From Meconema thalassinum (lineage: Eukaryota; Arthropoda; Insecta; Orthoptera; Tettigoniidae): DNA of 64,000 nt. The notes beneath the pieces are model-generated. The model did no database searches. It saw nothing but the letters and a program-made list of their open reading frames with translations, and was not told where the DNA came from. Numbering within the stretch: the stretch's first letter is position 1; each line of letters opens with the position of its first letter. Below are positions 1 to 9,159 of the stretch, in pieces. The position numbers were made by a program, and so were the translations under genes. The stretch is from assembly GCA_946902985.2 (NCBI GenBank), contig OX336389.2, positions 173,052,704-173,116,703 of the forward strand. The letters run 5' to 3'.

Positions 1-80
1 CGAAGTCTCAGTCTCACTCATGGCTGTGATTATATGGAAGCTACTGAGGTATGGGTGGTGCTTATTAATGAGTAGGGTTC

Positions 81-232
81 GGATCGATATGCTCGATAAA
101 ATCTCCAGATATGCTCGAAAACCATGTGTTTTATGCTCGATAGATATGCTCGAAAGAAATCATTATATGATCGATAGATATGCTCGAAAAAACATTATAT
201 GCTGTTAAATATGCAGAATATGCTCGAAAAAC
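81..232. repeat. Degenerate ATATGCTCGA repeat cluster
   Basis: The decamer ATATGCTCGA, or a one-base variant, recurs about six times in roughly 150 bases at irregular spacing, often followed by AAA. Related copies lie at 885-945 and 1024-1044 (ATATGCATTT and ATATGCTCGAT forms). No coding potential is seen. It looks like a decayed short-period satellite or the subterminal repeats of an unrecognised element. Confidence 0.5.
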
Positions 233-239
233 ACCGTTA

Positions 240-1750
240 AAAACTATAGAAAAGAAAGTGAAACGAAAAACCAATAACACATCTTTATATACGAGCTTTA
301 TTTTCTAATTGTATGTATGATACACTGACCAGTAATATATTTCAGAACGTAGATGTGAAAATGTCAATAAGAACTTATCTCTTTTTCGCACATTTTGCAG
401 AAAAGAATTTTCCCGTCAGTAGAAAACTAGTCAGGGTCTTCCTTTGCACATCGTCGGAGTAAAACACTCAGAGATTAATTAACTTTAGGCATCGCGTACT
501 TAGAAAAGTACGTACGGATACGATTACGAACTCAGAGTAGAATGCAGAAACATTACTTGACCGGGTCGGATCTTCCACCACCTCATGGGAAAAGCCACCT
601 AAACAATACTGGTTCCCAAAATAGGCACACCACTAAAATACCTCACAATCCCATTTCAAAGTGAAAGGATGCTTGGGGCTACGAGAGCTTATCTGCGCAC
701 TCTAATCCGGCATAGGCCAATTAGATTGTATGAATGACCTCACTAAAGGTTAAAAACCTACAGTTCTATTATTCGCACCAGATAGGCTTTTCAATAATAT
801 TTCTGTTTTATAACCTTGAGGATCGCCAGGGCTTGAATTCGGAGGGTGAATTCGAAGAAAAACTATTTAGACGAAAACCACAAGAATATGCATTTATATG
901 CTTCTATTCAGAAAACCGCGGTTTTATGCATTTATATGCTCGATAAATATCAATTCTGTTGATCCCAGAGAGGTGAAAATACCACCAACAGGCTTCTTTC
1001 AATGTGTACAATTCAGGAAAAAAATATGCAAATATGTTCGAATCCGAGCCCTAGTAATGACATTCAGGGCACATTCAGTGCCTGTGGATGCTGTGAAAGG
1101 ATCTACTCATAGGGTTAGTACTGCTGTTCTGACTCAGTGAGGAAAGCAATGGCAAACTACCTCACTCCTCTTCTTGCCTAGTACGCCTCAATATAGCGCT
1201 GCCTTGGGTTTTTGTGGGTATCCACCCACATAACCTAACGGCGGTACTTTTTGAGGATCCAACCAGCCTTCGAGCTGACTACCTAACATACAATTAAGTG
1301 TGGAATGTTTTACTCATGCACAGTCTGTGATAGGAAACCATCTTAAATTGCTTTTACCTGTAATTAAAAGTGATACGGCTGAGTGCATGTCATGACTGAT
1401 ACTAAATAACTAAATTGCAGATGTACTGACACGTAATATGTACCAGGCCCATGTAATTCACTAATGGTCTGTCATTTCTGTTTAGCAATTGTTAGGGAGT
1501 GATGAATCTGGATCCTGCACTTGCACTTAGATAATGTATGACATTTCCATGATTTTCATACCTTATTTTATATTCTGGGAGTCATTACCAATTGAAATTA
1601 CAGTCCATTATCACTACTGCAATGAAAATATGTGCTAAATTACGTAAATATGTGACTTAAGTCGTTATTTCTTGTTCATTCAATGACGGCAATTGTCATA
1701 GCTTGTCCTTGCTCTTCTGTAAGAGGCTTATTAGGTGTCCTCAAGAGACT
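240..1750. other. No recognisable gene; AT-rich DNA
   Basis: Only short open frames without family motifs occur here. A stretch at about 1087-1260 (AATGGCAAACTACCTCACTC and following) has the balanced composition of an old interspersed repeat, but no boundaries, inverted repeats or tRNA boxes could be found. I cannot assign a function to the rest. Confidence 0.5.
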
Positions 1751-2345
1751 CACACAGGTGTATACATTGACGTCATGTCACCGTTGCCAATGTATGTTAT
1801 ACAAAATACACGACACAGGTCATGTGTAGTGAGCGAGAATCTATTGGCTTGCGAAGCGGAGCGAGAAACTACTGGCTTCTGTCTGACCGAAAATTACTGA
1901 TTGTACCACAAGAAGGGGGTCTGGGGTGTGATTAGCTCCAGGTTAGGTTTGCTTTTGTATGTAAAGCCCCAACGAAGCGAGCGCAGCATAAAACAAACAG
2001 CACATGGCTGGCGAGGTCAGAAAGACGCACAGTGGTGCAAGTGTTTATCACTTCTGCACCGACTACACCGGATATATGTACTAAATCACATACATATGTG
2101 GTTTTTTTTAAACAACCAGAACCATGTTCGTCAGCGTATTTAGTATGTGAAACAGCCGCAGCGAACGCTCACACTGAGGCGCATACATTGACGTTAGTAG
2201 TTGCCAACATGTCCGATACAATATACACCAGACTACACACGTAACGTAGACGACTGTCTGGGCGAAAAGTACTGATTGCACTACAAGCAATGGGGCCTGG
2301 GGTGTAAGCCCTATGTCAGGTTTGTTTTGTATGGTGAACAGTATT
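1750..2345 (+). repeat. Two tandem copies of an interspersed repeat
   Basis: Segments 1750-1990 and 2178-2345 align with each other: both have CATTGACGT near the start, then a TACTGATTG-like block, TGGGGTGT, and AGGTTTG followed by TTTTGTATG. A third copy lies on the minus strand at about 51225-51360. Divergence is high and no coding frame is conserved. The family is not recognised. Confidence 0.5.
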
Positions 2346-2735
2346 GGTTTGGATGAACATTCTGGACAGTATCAACCATTGGGTGTCTGGGCTGATAAAC
2401 GGTGCTTTCGAAACCCAGTTTCCAGTCTTCTTGCCAAATCGGGTGTTCCATTTCTTACTACAGGCACATACTGCCAGTGTGTTTCAAATGCTAGAACATC
2501 CGAGCTGTCGAGCTCTCTTTAGTACCCAATACCATCAGAGATATACTGATCAGCCTAGAGCCATACGGCCAATCGGAATCTAACTTGATAGCTCATGTCA
2601 TGAAGTAGGCGTGGCACCTTGCTAGGTTCCTCTGTGGCAAGTCCTATAACAGGAAATTTGATTAGATGTACACAGAGTTCCTAAGGTGACCACGGTTGCA
2701 GATTCACAGCATAGTTCGCCAATTTCTGGATGCTG

Positions 2736-2989
2736 TAATTGGACTGTATTATGCAGAAAGGAACCAACCAACAGCAAACCTTAACTGAGAAAAATGCATT
2801 TAAAGTGAAATAGAAATGAAAAATTCACAAATTAAAAATGTTTAATACTAATTACTGTAGTTTAAAGCAAACAGTATAGTTGCTCGTACCTTTTACCAAA
2901 ACATTGACCTTTAAACTACGGTACCTTAGTTAATGAGATAACATATAATTTTGTGGGTTGGTTCCTTTCTGCATAATGCAGTCCAATTG
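2736..2989. repeat. Nested inverted repeat (foldback)
   Basis: Outer arms 2736-2769 and 2955-2989 are near-perfect inverted copies (GCAGAAAGGAACCAACC against its complement). A second, inner inverted pair lies at about 2858-2870 and 2911-2925 (GTAGTTTAAAG against CTTTAAACTAC). The whole could fold into an interrupted hairpin of about 250 nt. It may be a MITE remnant; no TSD was identified. Confidence 0.5.
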
Positions 2990-3064
2990 CATAGGCCTAC
3001 ATGGATAGAAAGTAAGTTGTGCACATGTAATTGATAGTGCAGATATGATCTCTTTGTCACATAC

Positions 3065-3251
3065 CTGCAGTGTTTTCACTGCAGAACTCGTTGCCATATT
3101 TGAAGCTCTGGAGTCTGCACCACAGGATGGTCGACTCCATTTCTTGTGTGTGCCGACTCTTGAGCTCATTGCAGTCAATTGCTTCATGTTTCCTCAACAC
3201 CTGAGCATCCATTAGAGTTGTGCAAAATTGACACCAAAATCGCTTTCCCAT
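3065..3251 (-). CDS. Candidate first exon, small C2-type zinc-finger protein
   Basis: Reading the minus strand, an ATG at 3251 in a reasonable context (GCCATGG) opens a frame starting MGKRFWCQFC, with a CxxC pair and later His and Cys residues. After 187 nt it meets CAG|GTATGT (3058-3067), a strong match to a eukaryotic 5' splice site. The MGKR-aromatic-CxxC start resembles U1-type zinc fingers of small spliceosomal proteins, but the following His spacing does not fit cleanly. No downstream exon was identified. It could be a host exon, a decayed pseudogene or chance. Confidence 0.2.
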
Positions 3252-3553
3252 GGCTACCACAAGACACACGCCCCAGGCTGATATTGATTAGCACCTCTAA
3301 AAAGTTCATTGCTTAATTATCCACCTTATCTCTTTCCTGTCCAACACAAAACGCGTGTTCGTTCTGTTGTAGCAAGAATAGTCTTACAGTTGGCAACGAA
3401 TGATATCTAAAATGAGCAGTTGGCATTAGTGATTGCTTAAATCATGTATTTTCGATGTATATGACATACGTCATATTTTGTCTGTATTGATTTGATAATG
3501 TTTCCACTTTACAATACATTTTTTTTACGCCTTCACAATGTCGCTGGTGCAAG

Positions 3554-3580
3554 TTTTGGTCCGTATTTGACCTTCATCAG
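3554..3580 (-). other. Hammerhead-like core motif
   Basis: On the minus strand: CTGATGA, one A, a 4-bp stem GGTC/GACC with a 7-nt loop, then AAAA in place of GAAA. This is the weakest of four such motifs in the window. It lies beside no recognisable retroelement ORF. Confidence 0.25.
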
Positions 3581-3599
3581 CCTACATGTGGCAATCTCT

Positions 3600-4320
3600 C
3601 ACATCTTGGTGAACATTTCATGCATAATATGTAAGTCATGACTTCTTGCAATCACTTCAACTAAAATACCTTGATTTAAAAAATCCTTAAATATTAAAAA
3701 TTATTTTTATCGAGTGGAAAATGCTCCACATCCTGAGATTCATCTCTGTAAAGAAGAGAAACGTGGTAGTTACCACTAACTTACAGAACGTAACTCAGGT
3801 ATCTCAGTCGTACGTTACAATGATAATAATGTTGTTACGGTAGCCTCAACTGTTTCTGGTGTCACACCTTTAGGGCATGCCAGAATATGGAGTAATTTAG
3901 CCTGCATATATAATGTTATACAATATGTACATGGGTGGTGTCGACCGATTAGATCAGAATATATCTTGTTACTGTATCGGCATAAGAAACAAGAAGTAGT
4001 AGTCTACTGGCCCCTAATTGCGTTCCTTTTGAACGTCTCCATAAACAATGCATAGCAACTTTATCGTTTGACTCCAAAGGGAAAAGAAAAAATCTTGACC
4101 TGCTTGGCTTGACACGGTACATAGCTAGGGCATATATTCGATCTTGTGCCACCTCACGTCCTTCTGCAGGCTGACCAAGTACGAAAGTATCGTCTCTCAT
4201 ATTGCCTGAAGTGCGTTTCGACGGGATGGCTCCTACCTTGAAACCCGAGAAAAGCAAGTCCGGCGTGCGCAGTGTGGTAAATCAGTTAGGAAACAGTGCA
4301 AAAAGTGTAATGCATATTTG
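3600..4320. other. No recognisable gene
   Basis: AT-rich DNA. A 102-codon open frame on the minus strand (3949-4257) shows no motif, transmembrane segment or repeat and is treated as chance. Confidence 0.5.
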
Positions 4321-4333
4321 TTAGTACTTGTGT

Positions 4334-4643
4334 CAAGTCAACCCCTGGCACTATACAGCCCATGACGGGCTAAGGCCGACCAAGCGACCGCTGCCCAGCC
4401 ATTTGGCCTGCAGATATTGGGGTGACGCGTGATCAGCGCATCGGGTCCCCTCGGCCGTTAATCTTGGTATTCGTGATCGGGGCGCTGTCTCACTGTCAGA
4501 TAGCTACTCAATTGTCCTCACGAGGCTGAGTGCACCCCGTTCCAACCCTCACGTCAGTTTTAAAATCCCTGACGGAGCCGGGGATCGAACCCGGGGCCTC
4601 CGGGTGAGAGGCAGGCGCGCTACCCCAACACCACGGGGCCGGC
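4334..4643 (-). mobile_element. tRNA-derived SINE (family A), 13-bp TSD
   Basis: The minus strand carries a tRNA-like head beginning GGCCCCGTGGTGTTGGGGTA, with an A-box-like region and a good B box (GGGTTCGATCCC), followed by a tRNA-unrelated body. The element is bracketed by the direct repeat TTAGTACTTGTGT at 4321-4333 and 4644-4656, so both ends are defined (310 bp). The heads of such elements carry the internal RNA polymerase III promoter; mobilisation depends on LINE machinery supplied in trans. Confidence 0.9.
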
Positions 4644-4890
4644 TTAGTACTTGTGTATTTTTTATTATTTTCATACTTCCAATGAGCAATTTTATTTATA
4701 AGAGGTAATAGAAAGAAACCAACTGTAATTTTATACTGACACATTGTACATTCTCAATTGAGATCAAACATTTCCCCATTTTTGTTCGAATTCATGCATT
4801 TTGTAATTTTTATTGTGCTAATGCAACATTTGTGTGACTGGGAATTCTCTAATTTCTCGATTAATATGCTACATTACTAAGAGGTTAAAA

Positions 4891-5139
4891 CATGGAAAAT
4901 GTTCCTTCAGTGAACAATTCTTTTACCCAACACATACTGTACGTGCCCACTGTCGACATATGTCGTTGTGGAGAATCTCCGGAAAACTGTGTTTAGGGAA
5001 ACCTAAAATAACCATAAACATGGAAAATGTTCCTTCAGTGAACAATTCTTTTACCCAACACATACGTGCCCACTGTCGACATATGTCGTTGTGGAGAATC
5101 TCCGGGAAACTGTGTCAGGGAAACCTAAAATAACCATAA
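4891..5139. repeat. 128-bp tandem duplication
   Basis: Two consecutive copies (4891-5018 and 5019-5139) differ by a few substitutions and small indels. Each begins TGGAAAATGTTCCTTCAGTG and ends AAACCTAAAATAACCATAA. The long frame spanning both copies is a by-product of the duplication, not a gene. Confidence 0.85.
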
Positions 5140-5305
5140 CTAGTTTGCACAGGTTCCAAATAACTGACCTAACAAAATATACTGCAATTTACAAAAATAA
5201 TAATAATTTGGGCAGATATGGGTTAAAGTCACAATACCCACACCCCCCACCTCAATTCTAGACCCTCTAAAAGAATGTTACATTACTACAGTCACCATGA
5301 CGACT

Positions 5306-5698
5306 TCGATGGCGTAGTCGGTAGCATGTTGAACTGCTATGCCCGAGATCGCAGGCTCAAACCTGGCCTAAGTCATCGGATTTTTAAGAGTATTAAAATC
5401 CTTCAGTATGCCTTCCATCGGAGGGGAAGTAAAGCTGGCGGGCCCATATCAAAGATTTATGGCAAGAACTTACCACGACAATTGGTAAAAATAGTGTGTA
5501 GCCAACTTTGTAGGTTAGACTATTTGGTTATAATCGCTCTATCAAGTTCCAACGTTCGCCGCTAGGTGACTTGATATCTCTTAGCCAAAGTTGGAACTGC
5601 TTGAAACTGAACTTGTTGGGAGCCAACGGACGTTCACTTAAATTTAAAAATACCCTGTTATGACCATTAGCTGCAATTCAAATATAAATAAATAAACT
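5306..5698 (+). mobile_element. tRNA-derived SINE (family E), 16-bp TSD
   Basis: The A box TGGCGTAGTCGG (5310-5321) and a B-box-like AGGCTCAAACC (5353-5363) lie about 30 nt apart as in tRNA genes. The 3' end is an A/T-rich AAATAAATAAA tail. The 16-bp flanking repeat AGTCACCATGACGACT (5290-5305) matches 5699-5714 with two differences, setting both ends. The body is about 390 bp, long for a simple tRNA SINE. Confidence 0.85.
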
Positions 5699-5719
5699 AG
5701 TCACCATGGAGACTGGTTA

Positions 5720-6039
5720 TCAAATTCAACACACCCAACTACTTTTTGGGCTGTTCCAAGTCCTGTAACTTATTTGTTTCTTTTCAGCAATCTATATCAG
5801 TTGCTCATTTAGGTCAACTCCATTTTCAATTTAATTTTGCGGTTTCTGAGAGACTAATGTTGTACTATCTCCTTTACAGGTGACCCAATGTAGCAGTCGT
5901 CAGTGTGCTGAACAACTCAACATTGTATTTGGCTACCATCCTGCAAAGTCAGAATCTGAACCATACATAAGTTCTCTGTTTATCTGTCAATAAAAATGTT
6001 TTGTTTCCTTGCGTGTTAGGGAGACAATGATTTACTAAA

Positions 6040-6081
<42 letters not shown>

Positions 6082-6180
6082 GGGGCACGGTATTATGGTC
6101 ATCTCAAACGAATGGATGGAAACAGGCTGACTAAACAGATTTTTTATTTTTTTTTACTCCAAACCCAATACCACAATGCC
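5720..6180. repeat. No gene; (TA)n microsatellite at 6045-6079
   Basis: Non-coding sequence containing an uninterrupted TA dinucleotide run at 6045-6079. Nothing else recognised. Confidence 0.8.
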
Positions 6181-6190
6181 CTGGTTTATA

Positions 6191-7560
6191 CACTGAAGAA
6201 AATAGAAATTGCAAGACCCAGAAGGAGTGGTGCTACATTGCTGCAATTGAACATGCAGGACGAGTGTTCGGTTGTGATTCGATGATTACACTTTCAGGTC
6301 CCTTTGACCGCAAGTTTGGACAACAATCAATACAGGATGTGCCCACCACGAGCAGCTATACATTGATGAATTCGGCGAGGCATGGAGTCAATAAGGCCCT
6401 GGATCGCTTCCTGAGAAATTGTGGCCCATGCTTGCTGCACTGCACGGGTCAGTTGTTCCAGAGTTGTGGGTGGCTGAGGACGGTTGGCCAGTTGTCGACC
6501 CATCATGTCCCACACATGCTCAATAGGACTGAGGTCCGGGGATCTGGCGGGCCATTCTAAGGTTGTGATGTCCTGGAGAGCTTCTCTGGAGATGCGTGCA
6601 GTGTGAACCTGGGCATTGTCCTGCTGAAACATCCCATTAGCAATGTTCGCCATCATAGGGACAACCACTGGATTGAGTACCCTATCAACGTACTGTCGAG
6701 CAGTCATAGTGCCCTCAACAAGCACTAATTGTCATTTCACATTAAAGCCAATAGCTCCCCAGACCATAATGCTTGGTGTTGGCTCTGTGTGCCTCTCGAC
6801 AATAAGGTCTGGGCGGCCCCTCTCCCTGGCACGTCGGCGCACACGATTCCGGCGATCACGGCGGGCAAGACAGAAGCGCGATTCATTACTAAAGACTACC
6901 CTATGCCATTCGTCGACCCACGTCGATCGTTCTCGACACCAGGCCAGCCTTACACGTCGCTGTTGTGGGGTCAATGGAACACCTTCTGCAGGGACACGGG
7001 ATCGTAGGCCAGCAGCACGCAGGCGATTACCAACTGTTTGTTGTGTAACGTGGGGTGCCACATCTGCTCGAATTTGCGCTGCTGTTGCATGGGGTTCTAT
7101 CCGGGCCATCAAAATGATGCGGCGATCCTCTCTCACAGTTGTATGTCGCGCTGGGCCTGTGCCAGGTCTACGAGTGTGGGTACGTTCATTTGACCACTGC
7201 TGCCATACACGTTGTACCGTAGATGCCTGTCGGCCAACACGTACAGCGACAGTCCTTAGCGATAATCCAGCCTCACACAGCCCAATTATTCGAGCCCTCT
7301 CAAACGGCGACACTTGTTGATAGCGTGCTCTTCTCCGTTGTCGAGGCACGTTTGACGAGGAACTCTTCACTGCACAGACTGCAAGTCAACTACGCTACAC
7401 CAGAGTCCGTATACTGGAGTTGATTCCTCCGCGACCAATCACGTGGGGAGACCTGTAGCAACAATCCAATGGGTCTGAAACTTGGATCGTTTACACACGT
7501 ACATGGCATCGTTCCATATCTTGAAAATCAACACAGTTGCAAATTCAATTGTCTTCAGTG
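6191..7560 (-). mobile_element. Complete Tc1-like transposon, TA-flanked
   Basis: Terminal inverted repeats of about 28 bp: CACTGAAGAAAATAGAAATT at 6191 and, on the complement, CACTGAAGACAATTGAATTT from 7560. TA lies immediately outside both ends (6189-6190 and 7561-7562), as expected for Tc1/mariner insertion. The 1370-bp length and one transposase gene read on the minus strand fit the family. The right-hand TA is shared with the neighbouring mariner. Confidence 0.92.
6327..7385 (-). pseudogene. Tc1-like transposase, inactivated
   Basis: Cut-and-paste transposase that would bind the inverted repeats with two N-terminal helix-turn-helix domains and cleave with a DDE catalytic triad. Visible in order: paired-like HTH (SPFERARIIGLCEAGLSLRT), second HTH around the VREDRRIILMAR block, the first catalytic block, which reads FSNESRF where the family has FSDESRF, then QQDNAQVHTA with the second Asp, and SPDLSPIEHVWD with the Glu. 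Defects: one in-frame TGA at 6726-6728, Asp-to-Asn at the first catalytic position, and no ATG at the expected start (GTG at 7368-7370). Spacing from the second Asp to the Glu is 32 residues by my count, shorter than the usual 34. A dead copy. Confidence 0.9.
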
Positions 7561-7562
7561 TA

Positions 7563-8394
7563 AAAGGTGCGTTCAAAAAGTAACGAGCCGAAGGCCGTAA
7601 TGCGTAAACCGGTGACGACATCGGCTAATCGTGGCGTGTGTAACGAGGTGTGGTTCCGACCAGAGCGTGGAAGGTCACAGCCCGTCGGTAGAGGGCACGC
7701 TGGCACGTCACGTGACGATACAAAGCGAGCAGCAGCATGCATCAATCGTCCAATGCTGACAGTCGCATTGCAAACAGTAACATGGAGGCGTCAAACGAAG
7801 AGCAAAGAGGTGTTGTTCGGTTTCTGACAGCGAAAGGAGTAGGGGGAACAGAGATTCATCGCCGAATGTCACAAGTGTACGGCGAACACTGCATGTTCCT
7901 TGCAAGGGTCAAGGCGTGGCACAAGCGCTTCAGGGAAGGACGGGGGTCGTTAGCCGATGATGCCCGGTCTGGGGCACCCTCCTGCATTACCGATGACAAC
8001 GTCCAGCTGGTTGATGCACTCATTACCCAGGACCGCCGAGTGACAGTGAACGCCATAGCCGCCGTGGTCGGATTGAGCGTCGGAAATGTGCACACCATAA
8101 CGAAGGAACGACTGCACTTGCGCAAAGTGTGTGCCCAATGGGTGCCCCACAGTCTTGAACCACACCAGGAAGCATGTCGAATGGCCGACTGTCTTGGTCT
8201 TGGTTGGACGATTGATGCATGCTGCTGCTCGCTTTGTATCGTCACGTGACGTGCACGCGTGCCCTCTAGCGACGGGCTGTGACCTTCCACGCTCTGGTCG
8301 GAACCACACCTCACTACACACGCCACGATTAGCCGATGTCGTCACCGGTTTGCGCATTACGGCCTCCGGCTCGTTACTTTTTGAACGTACCTTA
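7563..8394 (+). mobile_element. Internally deleted mariner with 190-bp TIRs
   Basis: Inverted repeats of 190 bp (7563-7752 and 8205-8394), more than 90 percent identical by eye, both starting around AAGGTRCGTTCAAAAAGTAA. TA lies at 7561-7562 and 8395-8396. The interior holds only the N-terminal part of a transposase gene. mariner TIRs are usually about 30 bp, so the long arms are unusual. The element could move only if transposase were supplied in trans. Confidence 0.88.
7782..8249 (+). pseudogene. mariner transposase N-terminus (catalytic domain deleted)
   Basis: The frame from ATG 7782 (MEASNEEQRGVVRFL) contains the mariner N-terminal HTH block (EIHRRMSQVYGEHCMFLARV, then KAWHKRFREGR) and a second HTH (VTVNAIAAVVGLSVGNVHTI), followed by a short stretch to about LEPHQEACRMAD. 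At 8204 the frame runs straight into the right inverted repeat. The entire DD34D catalytic domain is absent. The upstream in-frame ATG at 7737 lies inside the left TIR and is less likely to be the start. Confidence 0.85.
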
Positions 8395-8396
8395 TA

Positions 8397-8654
8397 AATA
8401 CCAGAGACGACCTCAAAATGCTGCATCTAGAACCCGACGAAGCCTTCAATAGAGATCTCTTCCGCAAAAAGATACTGACTAATGGGCTAACCCGAGATGA
8501 GACACCAAGACCGGAAAAGGAGACACGGTACCATCTGGACAGCGGAGGGCAAGATGGCCCACTCACAGAGAATGAGGGAATTCTGGGCTCAGAGGAAAGC
8601 GAAGATTATTGCCAAGTGTAGCAAGACTTAACGTTCTCCTAGATGGCCTCAACG

Positions 8655-8705
<51 letters not shown>
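8397..8705 (+). mobile_element. LINE 3' end with (TA)n tail
   Basis: One frame reads a basic C-terminus (KRRHGTIWTAEGKMAHSQRM, then REFWAQRKAKII) ending in TAA at about 8629. It resembles the basic tails of insect non-LTR retrotransposon polyproteins. It is followed 30 bp later by a (TA)n run at 8657-8704 that may be the 3' tail. The reverse transcriptase itself is absent, so only the extreme 3' end is present. Confidence 0.4.
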
Positions 8706-8706
<1 letters not shown>

Positions 8707-8889
8707 GATGGTGCTATGAAATGGGAAGGTGCGTTGTTGTAATAAAAGGAAAGAATTAAAGAATTATTTTCACCTCTGTTATTTTTCCAAGTAATAAGAA
8801 GCCTCCTTTCATGAATTAAATGATGCAAGAAAGTAGTGCCTCAGCACTAAAGAAATGTTATGGTTCAAACAGAATTACCAACCAAGTCA

Positions 8890-9153
8890 GCTTTTATATG
8901 TTTTAATACCGGTAAGAGACCAATCTAGGGAGTTGCGTGACAACTGAATCTGATTATCGCGGCGATAGTGTGACCAAGTTTCACAGCCATACAGTAGCGT
9001 TAAGATGACGACAGCTTTGTACACCATGAGTAGGGAACTACTAAACCTTTGACACCTTCCAACGAGAGGTAAACCCAAATCAAAAACACATTTCCTTGTA
9101 TCGTAATTTGTCACTCGCCTTTTTAAGGTCAGCAATATTCTCATCACCATCAT
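8890..9153 (-). pseudogene. LINE reverse transcriptase C-terminal fragment
   Basis: The minus strand encodes YKAVVILTLLYGCETWSHYR, the conserved post-RT block of APE-type LINE proteins (compare LTYAAETWTM and VALYGSETWT in the other LINEs of this window). Upstream and downstream frames are broken and no ends or TSD are visible. An old 5'- and 3'-truncated scrap. Confidence 0.6.
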
Positions 9154-9159
9154 TGTAGT

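Noticed and set aside
4580..4643. Functional tRNA gene
   Set aside because: A and B boxes are present, but the cloverleaf does not close and a SINE body with TSD follows. The same holds for the other tRNA-like heads.
6045..6079. Telomeric or origin sequence
   Set aside because: Simple TA microsatellite; no insect telomere motif seen anywhere in the window.
6643..7320. 225-codon plus-strand open frame
   Set aside because: It is the antisense shadow of the Tc1 transposase; its Arg/Thr-rich translation has no motif.
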